Assembly: GCF_003073045.1 (NCBI RefSeq)
Contig: NC_037599.1
Location: 25,148,695 to 25,212,694 of the forward strand
DNA: 64,000 nt
Reading direction: 5' to 3'
From: Pomacea canaliculata
Lineage: Eukaryota > Mollusca > Gastropoda > Architaenioglossa > Ampullariidae
Notes under the pieces: generated by a model
Databases searched by the model: none
Told to the model about the DNA's origin: nothing
What the model saw: only the letters and a program-made list of their open reading frames with translations
In this document: positions 51,001 through 63,000 of the stretch, in pieces
Layout of the letters: the number at the start of each line of letters is the position of its first letter
Numbering within the stretch: position 1 is the first letter of the stretch
Position numbers and translations under genes: made by a program

Positions 51001-54000
51001 AGTTGATGAAAGGTATGATGTTCATTTGCAAGTTAGTCACGGTATATATATAGTTCAGATATGTGAAACATCTTCACCCATCCTGTCCAGTTCCTCTCAC
51101 TTGGAAACAAAGATGTAAAGGATAGTAACAAGTGAAAAATGTTTTTTTTTCTGCCAGAGCACAAAGTGAGAAAGGTCAAAGAGAAAGATGCTACTAGACT
51201 CCATCAGGCATTAACATCTGTGGTGCCATTTGTTCTCCGCAATGTACAATTATTTCTTCAACAAGAGCAGGCAATTTTAAAAGCAGCTGTCCCATCAGAA
51301 CCTCTTTTTGTTTTAAATCACTCTTTTAACATTTGTTTAAAAATATATAAAAGAAAAACCAGGAAACCAAAAATTATTTTTCTATGAAAGACAGCTGAAC
51401 ACATTTGACTTAGATATCGCACATATTTCTTTGATTCCTGCAGTTCAACAACATTTTGTTGTGGCTTTAGACAAATGACAGTTGACTAACGATGAATGCT
51501 CAGAAAGAAAAAAGGGATGCAGGAAAAGCAAGAGGGTGTGAGGTGAGCAGCAGTCTGTCAGCAAAGACGTTGACTCTGTGAGTTAACTGACCACCACAAA
51601 TAAAATATGACAACTATTGTCCTTGGTACTGAAATATGCTGATATTCTGAAAACACTGTCAAGGAAACAAGCACCTGCCAGAGCTCTCTACCCACCTCTT
51701 GGACTCTCCAATGCCTGTCAGAGACTTGAGGCCTGTTGGAGGCTGAAGCTGGTCTTTATGAAGCAAGGAGTGAGTTGAAGAGAGAGATGGCGCACCTGCC
51801 AGCGACATGAGTGCCCTTGAAGGCTGCGGAGCCTCCTGAGCCTGTGAATGGGTTGGAGATGGAGGTGGTGCACTTGCCTGTAACATCTGGGAGCCCACAA
51901 TGTGAACCTGGGCCAGTGGTTGGTTCTGCATGGTGGACTGCAGTAGAGAGGCAGGCAAAGTCCTGCTGAGGGAGGCATCTGCTGACTCCATGAAAGCAAA
52001 GTTTGATTTCTCTCTGCCATCAGTGCAAAACCAAAAAGCAGATACATGTTCAAGTAGACTTCCATGTATAAGCATTAAAGAGTCTACAAATCATCATCCA
52101 AAGATCACATGAATGCACTAGTTTGTGATGTGTTTGAGAAAAGCCTATATTGGATAAACTTGACATCTATGAAGAAATATACAACTGTCTTTATGTTTTA
52201 GAAGTTACTGAATAAACCTGATTTTGTTTAACACATTTGAAACTGAAAGGAAGGGTTTTACATTTTATTTTAAAATCTAAGCTTTGATAAATAGTTGGCT
52301 GACCTTTACGTATAGGAACATCGCACATTACAAAGGGATGTCAAACTGGTAGAAGGGTTGCATAACCGTGTATTTTTTTAATCTATACTGCTGTGTTCAG
52401 AGAGATGTAACTTGGTAATGCATGAATAACATAAAACAGCAAGCACAAGAAAAAACATACTGGACTCAAGAGACCTACAATTTGCCTTCTTTTCTGTACT
52501 GCTGTCATATGTTGGAAAGAAAATATACCTGATGACCATATACTTAGGTTCAAATTATACGAAATATACATTTGCTTATATATTGCTATTGAACATGCTG
52601 TTTTGTATTGTCAGTATACTCATATTTCTTCCATGTCATAATGGCCATGAGTCATTGGCATTCACTCACCAGAGTTGTGCCCCTTTATCCCCGGCCGTTC
52701 TCTTAGGATGCATGAGTTTTTATTATTTTCACCAAATTGTAAAAAATAACCATGTACGGTACAGCTATGGGTTTTGTTTTTCTAGACAGATAAACTATTA
52801 TTAGAATTCAAATTGTCTAACTTGAATTCATTTTTAAGCTTGTGTTTTGCTACAGTTAGATATCCAGGAAGGTAAGTGAATGGCATACAAAGTTGTTTTG
52901 GAGCATGCTACCACACCAAACTGGGTTCTATCACCACAAATCTTGCCGAAAACCTATTTTATTTGCAGAAATACACATGGAATAATCCATGAAGAATCTA
53001 AGCACATAGATTAGTGTTGCATATGATCCCAAAACATGCTTTTGTGCTAAGCGATGCAAAACACCTGATCTTTGACTAGCTGTTTTCAAAAGGTAGTGGC
53101 TAGTTCTGGAAAATTCGAAATTTCCGCCAAGAAACAACCAACGCAACAATGCTAAGAAAGGCAATTGCTGAAAAATTGATTCTTTAAGCTATATCTGCAG
53201 TTATTTCCCTTCATTTACCAATAGAAATCGGAAAAAAAAATATTGAACACCCTTCGTAATACTGTCTTATGCAGTAATCTTAGCGCTCGCGCGGGTCTTT
53301 GTAACAATCCTCTACGATGTGACTTTTATGAGTTAAAGATGTCATGTCATGTTATGAGTTATATGCTCTCACACACTAAACTTCTAAATTCCCATACAAG
53401 AAATAGAAAACTTGCAGAAAATAAGATGTTTTTGTTCCAAAGCTTACCTGACAGGTGACAAATTGGAAGTTCCAGTTTGTGTTTGCCCCAGAATTGTAGT
53501 CTTTGATAAGACTCTGACTGTCAAGCCAGCATCGGACAAAGAGTTGGCCTGTGCTGTCAGTGTCAGACGGGACTGACTGGTGGGAAGAGGGATTCGGCTT
53601 GTAGGTCCTCCGCGTCTGGCTATAGCTACCTGCAAAAACACAAATCACACAGGTACCTGAAAAGAGGTCATAGAATACAAAGAGCTGCCAGAAGAGAGAA
53701 GAAAAAAACATGCAGTCCTCTATCTGCAGGGTGAACAAGAAATACAACCATCTGCAGGAAAGGACAGCTGTAGGGAGAACAGAGAAGATATAGACAAGAA
53801 AGTATCAGCAATAAAATCAATCAAATATTTGTACAAACACAGTTTTTAAGTTGCTGCACTTTATCTTCCCCATGAAGCCGAAAACTGCTGTCTGCTGAAA
53901 AGTGTCGCATCACTTTTGTATCTGCAGCTATGGATGAGGTCGTCATCATAGAGTAATGCTCACTGTTGCCCTGCGTCTGTACTGGGGGGACAGGGAGGGA

Positions 54001-57000
54001 GGGTCCACTTAAGGAGCTCAGTTTTGGAGGGGAGCTGCTAGTACTGCTGTGGCGTCTCATCTGGGTGCGCATGTTGGAGAACGTAGTGTTCCGGGTGGCT
54101 GCACATACAAAGTGTGTATCAGCAAGTTACAAATTTTGTTTGCGTCTGTCCCCCTTTCAGTGATTAAGCAATAGTACTTGCACATGTGTACTGTGTGAGA
54201 GATAGAGACAACGCTTGTGCATGTGTGTACATGTGTCCTCATGCACCTTCATGTGTTTGTACAGCCATGTGTCTGAATAAGTCACTGATGTGTGTGTGTG
54301 TTTTCATGCACATTCATGTGTTTATTTATGCGGTTATTTAAAGCCCAAACTTTTAGCTTATGGCAGGTAAGAACAGTTTGACCCGAAGTGGGGAAGTGAG
54401 GAGCACACATTGTACTGGATGTCTCAGTGGATATTCTGGGGCAGCAAGCACTCTGGACTGACTCTATTCTTTCCTGTCTGAGGATGAAAGTTTGGCCTTT
54501 AACCTTATCATGAACATACAAGGGACTTGTTGGTTTGTTAGTGTTGATCCTTTTTTACTCCAAATCAAGGTCAGAGTAAAATGAAAATAGAAACACAGAG
54601 AAAATTAACGGGTCAACCTTCTTTGACTGGCGCCAGTTCACGTCTGCCAGTTGTGGCGCTATTCTGTGAAGTTTGTCGAATGGCACTTGCACGGCTGCTA
54701 GAATCAAGGCCAATAACGCGACCAGCGGATACTCTGGTGGTGTTCTGGACAGGTGTTAAGTCACTTTTCCCAGGTAAACCATTGTTGCTTAAACAGAATT
54801 AAACATCCCTGAGTAAGTCTGTATTGCCAAGAATTCACATAACAAGAAGCCAGTACCATCAGTAAGAACATTGTGAGAAATTGCCACACCATCATCATTC
54901 AGAAAACTGGGACCATAACAGCTGCTTGAAATATTTACCCATTCTTGTTCATGCTCTTCAGTGATGGATTACGTGGAATCCTTGGCCCACCACGCAAGCT
55001 GCGTAAATACCGCCGTACCCAGTCCCTGAGCCCATGAATGCTGTTGTATTCGGATAGACTAACTCGGGACCAGGGATTGGTATCTCTCATGTCCAGCACT
55101 GCCACAGCTACAGCTCTCCCAACCTGTCATGTCCAGAAATAATCTACAGCAATTGCTACATGCAGAAATAGTCTGTCTCAACTATCATGTACAAAAATAT
55201 TCTGCACACTGTCCAGATAAAAGTACTGCTACAAAAAGAAAACCTGCCTACACAGGACTGCTATATGATTGCCTACACAGGGCTGCTATACTGGGATTGC
55301 CTGCACGAGACTGCTATATGATTGCCTATGTGGAACTGCTATATAGGACTTTTATATGATTGCCTAGATGGGACTGCTATCTGGGTGCCTACATCGGACT
55401 GTTACATGATTGCCTACAAGAGTCATGGGACTGCTCTATAGCTGCCTACATGGGACTCCCACATGACCACCTACATGTAGGGACTGCCTCACAGTCACAT
55501 AATGAAAAAGGCTAACTACCCAGAGAAGTGACAGAAGCTAACCAATACGACATGAAAAAACGCACCAAACAGAACACACTTTTGGGAAAATGCTTTTCTG
55601 GCCTCCAAGGTCAGTTAATTGCCCATGTGTGGTAGATGGAAGGAAAAAAAGAACATAACACGAGGTATATTAGACTAGATAGCACATCTGATGCATACGA
55701 GTTAGAACTGGTATTAGGGCGTTTAGGAACTGCCACTAACTGATGGTCTGGCCTTAGTGTGTTTAGTAAGCTTTGTAGTCAAAATGCAGTTCAGTTCAGC
55801 TACAAAATATACCAGGGTATGTATATTATGTATCTACATATATTACAATAATCAAGATATGTATACTACATATGCTATGTTGCTATATATATATAATATA
55901 TCAAGGTGTACACATTACATATTCTATACACACACATACTACAACATATATATACACAAGATATTTATTTGTAAATTAAAATACAAAAAAGTTTCTAGAA
56001 AACCAAATCCCAATTAAGATGATTTGGAAATATGAACCTCTTCATAATGAGCCTGAGTGAACTTTGGTGGGAACCCTGCCAGAGGAGGGGGTGTGGCCCG
56101 ACCATCATCTCTGAAGGCAGGGGGCACTGAATTGACCAAGCGGCCCATGTTGTAATTACACTCCAAAGTGTAGCTGTAATGGTAAAACAAGAGTAACTGT
56201 CAAAGAAGTGGTGATACAATTCACAGAAGACGTCTCAAATTTTAACTGTTGAAAGACAACAAGAGAATATGGTATATGTGTATAGCATAAAGGCTCCTCA
56301 AGGCTTACACTGGCGAGGAACAGAACAGTCCCTCTGGCACGTTTATAAGCTTCGTCTTGTGTTTAATGTGAAATCAATGACTGAAATTTCCTTCATGTTA
56401 ATAAGGCATCCTGCAACTGAAATCACAATTCTCATCATCTATATTTACTTGTTGATAAACGACAGCATTAGATGAAATTTCAGATAAGATAATTCACCTC
56501 TGCACACTACGTTAGTGTTCAGAATATAGAATATTGGGTCAAAATATTGAAGTATTTCAAAAATCATGTATAACCCATGTTGCATAACCATGGACGTGTA
56601 TAGGTGGACTGCTGTCTGCCTGCCAAGACCAACGCTTAGCCTCAAGCTCTGGCACCAGTGAGCCTCCAGGACTTACAGACTCTGTGGATAGTTTGTCTTT
56701 GGGGCTACAGCCCTGTTCCTGTAATTCTTCATGCTGCTGGGATCACTGCGCATTGAGCGTATCTCTGTGATGCGGAAACTGGTGCGTTATAAAACTACAT
56801 CATCATCATCATCAAGAATTGTCATACCTACTCTTTATGCAACATCATGCATACATACATACAGTAAAACATCCTTATTAAGACCTTCCTAATCACAAGA
56901 TTGCCACACTTGTAGGACACCAAAAACCTTTACTTTCAACAGTCAGACGACACAAGCTGGTCTGTGGTCACGTGACCCAGCACGACACCCTGTCGAAGAC

Positions 57001-60000
57001 TGCCCTTCAAGGCACCTTGGTAGTGGACGCCGCGGTGGTCAGAGAAAGAACTGACTTATGAAAGTTAAAGACTGGACTGGTCATCCTGTACAGGACCTGC
57101 TGACTATCACCCACAGTAAACAAGAATGGTGGGCCCTGTCACCTGCCGCATCTATCCATGTGATGCCCACAACCACAGGTGGCGGTCAAGGGACGACTGA
57201 GGGACTGAGTCTCAATCCCCATGTGAAAAGCATTATGATATGGTTTTTAAGAGCTTTATTCAACATTGGACTAAATGAACTTGAATTTACAGGTGTTAAA
57301 GTCATGGTTCCTAGAGTGAAAGGAGACTAGTTGGTCTCCCTGTCAGTTACAACTCAGTTTTGGTGAATCATAGCAATTCTTAATAGTGAGGTTTTACTTC
57401 GTAGATGTTGGCACATCTGGGGATGATTATAATACCTACCCTTTATCAAACATCAAACCATGCAAATGTATATATATAATCTACCTGTGAATAATGCCAA
57501 TGGCTTTGTAGATGGCCACTCGTCCACTCCCTTCCTTGGAAAATCCATCTCGTTTGTCTTTGAGATACATGTTGCGTTCCGAAAAATTGCAGGCACCAAA
57601 GTCAAAGTGTGCTGAGTTGAGGGCGATAAGCTTAGCATACAGAATGCTCTCTAACTGTAATACAAAATATATTTTAACGTAACAAACTAGAACATAGTTA
57701 ATAAAAATGGCATAAAAACCAAGTAAAACTAATCTGTAATCACAACAATGGTGTCTTTTGGCAAATTAGCTGAAAGACTTTTTCTTGTTTCCCTAGGACT
57801 ATATTATGATGAACCAAAACTTTCATTCCTACCATTACATGTCTCTAATACTATTTTCACTATTATAACATCTGCATTATTTCATACATGCTGATATGTC
57901 TGACATTACTTCGACCATCAGAACAGCTGCATTTATTTCCTATGTGCTGAAATGTCCTCGAAACATCATTGTTTTGAAATTCTTCATTAACTATGCAAAA
58001 TTGATATATAAATAGCTTCAAAGTCAATCTAAAATATAAATTTCTATCAGTCTTCTTCCTTAGACATGAAGAAATGCATCTGAAAATGGGAAGGACAATG
58101 ACCTAACTAAATCAAATCAAACTTTATTGTCTGTCCGAGGAAGTCTAAGACAGAAATTTTTGGTTTGCTCACAAACCCAACCACATATACACAAACATAA
58201 CATGAGCATAACAAACACAATATGAGCACAGCACAACATAATTGCCAGACATACCCATTCAAGACATTCAACACACATGCACACCTACACCTTCTCTCAC
58301 ATGCATGTGAAAACTCCTAAGGAGGATCCCAGGTAGTATAGCAACCCTACGAGTCCCTGTGCCTCTTATTTAGGATGGTGATGGCTGCTGTCTAAACTCG
58401 AATAAAGCCTGCTCATAAACATGTAACCTGATTTTGTTTGGGTTTAGTTAAGTCTCTGTCAGCGGACATTATATTTCCACAACATAGTTTAAATGGCGTC
58501 TACATAGTTTAAATGGCGCCACTTATTTGAATGAGATTTCAAGAAGCATCTGTTCACAGGGTCAGCTGTCTTGCTATGATATAGCCTCCTCCCCCTTTCT
58601 CTGAGTGACAGAGAAAAACAGAGAGAGGGGAGTGAAAGCATAGTTCTAGATCTGTTGCATTCTCTCTCCAGTTATGAGTCTTTGTCTATTTACTTGCATC
58701 CTGTTTGTATGACTATGTCATTTACATATACTGTTACATGCTCAATGCACATACATATATGTGCACACACACACACACACACAAAGACACGCACACAAAC
58801 ATGGGTGGGTGTGTAAACAATAATAGTATTTTCCAACCTGTATATCTTCATTGTCAAAATAATTCCCATAGATGAAGCAGCCTCGTTTTGACGCGTGTCC
58901 GTGCAGATCCATATAGAAGGCAACACCACTGTCATGAGGATGAATTTCAAGTAGTTGAGCATCCGATAAATGAGGCGAGCAGTTTCCTGACAGCCCTTCT
59001 AATGTTACTGGAGATGCTTCTTCATCTTCAGAACCTTCATTTCCAAGCCTTTCTGTTGCTTCTGTATCAGAATCAAAAGAGGCATCATCAGCCAGGGTGT
59101 TACTGCATAAATCTTCTGACATGTTCAGTTCTGACAAATGCAGGCAAAGCTCACTATCCACATGATGCATCTCAGCCTGGCCATTGACCATGCCAGTTGC
59201 TGGCAAGTGAAGCTTGTCAAGGCTGACTACGCTGCTGCTAGATGAGCTCACATGAAAAATCTGATTGTTTTCAAGACCTGCTGGAGGGCAGGAGTCACTG
59301 GCAGACTCATCTGACATGTATAAGTCAGTAAGATTGAGAGGCTCCACCTTTGCTGACTCCTGCTGGGAAAGCAGCTCCAAGCTGGTAGTGCCACCTGCTA
59401 TATTTGCTTCCAGCCACTTTTCAGAATTTGACTGAATGGCAGGCACATGTTTCAAAGAGGCTGACACAAGAGGATGCTGATATGATTTCGTCTTTGTCTC
59501 ATTCTGTCTCCTAGTGGTTTGCTTGTGGCTATCTGAGGACAGAGTGATATCATGCTCACCACTTTGCAAAACATCTTGGTCCCCGCCACTTCTTTCTTGA
59601 GGTGAATTTGGGACACCAGGGCCATCTTTACCAGAACTTTGTTCATCACATGGAAAATTGATATGAATTTTCAAAGGCTCTCCTCCAAGGCGAGGAAGCT
59701 GATTCATAACATGGTGGTATACAAGAAGGCTTTTGGCTGCATAAATAGATGGGTGAAGGATAGGACTAGGGTCCAGGTACATGCGATTCAGGTTCATGCC
59801 TCGCTGGTCTGTTCGATAGTGACCTCGCATGACCCCATCAGGATTTAACATGGGGATCAGCTTGAAAACATACTGCTGTCGAAGCTGCGCTGCTCGGAGG
59901 TCATTTTCACGCAAAATAAAGTCCAGGAAACCATTGAACACAAAGCTTCCTGGTGTCTCGCCTGGGTGAACTCTACTGCTGAGAAGAAATACCTGAAGAT

Positions 60001-63000
60001 TAAAACAAAATCAAGCTATTCACTGGTGGGTGATGCTACTGGACATAAAATTTATAAAGACTGTAAAGGACTATACGTTATACTAGGTATGCTTCAATTA
60101 CCATGGAGGCTTCAAAGAAGGTACTAAGCACACTCCATTGTGGAGCAGAAGGTCAATAATTTAAGGCCTGCTTGGGTCTATGGCTGAAAACTTCCCCCCA
60201 CCACTGTCCACCCATCAGATTTCCAAAAGAAATGGGTACCTGCTTTATTAGGGAAGATAAAGGAAAGGAAGGAAAGTGTTGGGCTCCACCTGCTGTGTCA
60301 ACACACACTGCACCACTGTCAGCCATTGTCTTTATGGCCATTAAGTTATGAGACAAGACATCCCTGACCATTATTTTCAGCTAGCAGCTGTGATTGGTGG
60401 AGGATAATTCATGCAGCAAACTAAACCAGCAATAACCTGACAGTAGTGGCTTTCCTACTGTCTTCCCCGCCCCCATAAAAACTTTATTATTGATACAGTC
60501 CTGTCTTTGAGATGTCATTTTTGCCAATGCATAAGGTGTGTCTACTTTTTCAGAGGCCCACCAGAAAGAAAATAGATTTAAGAAACTTCAGTTATTAATT
60601 TAAAAAAAACAATACACCAACTGCAACTGAGCTCACCCTTTTGTCCTTGAATTTGTAGCATCGTGGAGTGTCTTGATCTGGAAACAGGTGCTTGTCAAAT
60701 CGAGTTTCTCGACAGAATGTATTACCATGACAGGATGTGATAGTCAATAAATCAACACGTAGCTTGTCCAGAGAGTAGCACAGTAGTTCTCGATGGTAGT
60801 AAAGTCTTTCTGGTGGGCTGGAAAAAATTTGAAGTTATGATCATCACTGTCACTGACATGCATTATAAACATACATATATATATATATGACAATGCTGTT
60901 ATTGGTACTATTTATGACCTTTGTGACTGTATATATATATATGACAATGCTGTTATCAGTACTATTAATGAGACCTATCACTCTGAAAGTACTGGTAAAT
61001 ATGCTGCTGTCGAGACTGGTGAATAGTACATGAACAAGAATCCTTGGCTGCATTATTATTACAGCATGCCATTAACTCAAATACTACTCTGCTGACCATA
61101 TTTGTATGATCATTATCTCTTGGCTTAACTTCATACTGAATCTGTAATCCACTTACAGGTCATTAAAGTCAAACAAGTAATTAAAGTCAACAATTCCATC
61201 CTGCACAGTGCAGTGCATGGGTCAACCATGGACATGTAACTAATGAGGCCCACAGGCCCCAGAGTGCCTAATACAGGGACACAACAGCTGGAGCCCATAA
61301 GACCCGTATTGGTGACAGGCACTAATCATTGTGCCACCAGACTGCCCCTATAACAACTGAGGCCCTTAGTACACACATTGACAAGCACATAACAACTAGA
61401 GCCTACAGGGTCTTCACAAACATATCTATACATAATGGTAAACAGGACAGGTGCCAGGCTTCACCACCCTGTAATTCTATGCAGTGACATTAAAACTACC
61501 CTAGTATATCCTGTTCTACTGCAGTACCTGACATAAAATCCACCCAAAGACATTACACTTTCTCTGGAATGTCCTGAACTGTGCAGGGATTTATATAAAT
61601 TCTAGAAGTAGCAAATTCTCCTGGCATGTTCTGAACTCTGGCATTACTAGTTCAAGGTGCTAATGGCGCTGCCACAGCATGCCACTATGAGACTGAGCAG
61701 CTCAACAGTGCAAGTCAAAACCTCATCAAAAACTAAAGCCAAAGCACTTATTCATGTAGGAAAGTCACCACCACCTACCATAGAACTAAATTAAAGACTT
61801 GTCAGGGTGTATCAGGTCACCCACCTGCCTGGGGACATGTGGAGACAGTGTTCAAATCTCTTGTCCAGGATCTGTAGCTGCTCCTGTGACTCTGTGTATG
61901 ACCATGGGTAGCTGAAGGCAAAGTAACATGTCCCTCCCTTGAGGTCGGGGAATCGGTAGGTGAAGGTCAGAATGAACTGGTTGTCTATTACCTAAACGGA
62001 ATGTTAGTGCCAGCAGATCGTGAGCATTTTACACAGAAAGAGGGAGACCAAATGGCCATTTAAACTATGTAAAGCTGCAACGGCGATAACTGTGCAAGCC
62101 ACCGAAAGAGACAAAAAACAACTCATCATAAACTAGTGAGTGTGTGTGTTTTCTTGGCTAGCAGTCTCATTCAGTTCCTAAACAGAGACAGTTACATCAT
62201 AGATTGTTGAATCTTCTATTCATCATCTGTCACTAAACAGTAACTTTCTCTGTAAAATTAATAAAACTAATCTTGTGCTTACCTCAAATGTTGGTTTGTC
62301 TCGTATGCGCTCCCACTTGGGTCGACTAGGAAGAAGGCGCGTTAAAGGAGTGTAACCTTGACCGTAGAGCTTGCCCTGTCGATTCATATTCATGATGTTG
62401 AACTTAATCAACCGATTGGGCACCCACCCACGAACTCCAAAGTAGAACCAGGATCTACAAACAGAGGAAGGTTTCTTACTGTGTCATCTGGCATGCTAAT
62501 GGTGTAGGTGTAAGGCCTCACTGGAAACAAACTACAGGTCAAAGTTTATTAATGAGGCAAGAGTCATTTCTACCTGTTACTGTTTTCTGCAGGGGATCCA
62601 GCACAGTCAGGTTTTGTCCACAGATTAAACTCTGCATCATGTCTTAGATCTCCAAGGTAGTAATTAACATCTGTCACAAACAAATCAGGAGGGAAACTGA
62701 TATAGACATGTAGTTACATGAACATAGAGATACGTCTAATTATTTGTACACACAATGTGGTTGTACTGGCTACCTGGATCTGTTTTAACTATCTCCAGTC
62801 CACACACACTACAAAAGTATGCTACACATTCTCATATACAGCCATACCATATTTGCAGAGATCAGCAACCATAGTTTCTGTGATTTTAACAGTTGCAATG
62901 TTGTTGTGGGCATGAAAATAAGGTGGAAATCGCTACAGATATCAAATGACTTCTTCCTTAACTCATTGGCTATGTGACCTTCACATTTATGTCTCTTCTC

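Noticed and set aside
51139-51387. Plus-strand frame of 82 residues in an AGBL5 intron
   Set aside because: AT-rich, antisense to the gene and without any recognised motif.
53444-53747. Alternative reading frame (123 residues) across the AGBL5 exon at 53629-53448
   Set aside because: It needs a phase-2 input, while the preceding exon ends in phase 0 at its best donor; the Ser/Thr/Arg-rich frame fits the family tail better.
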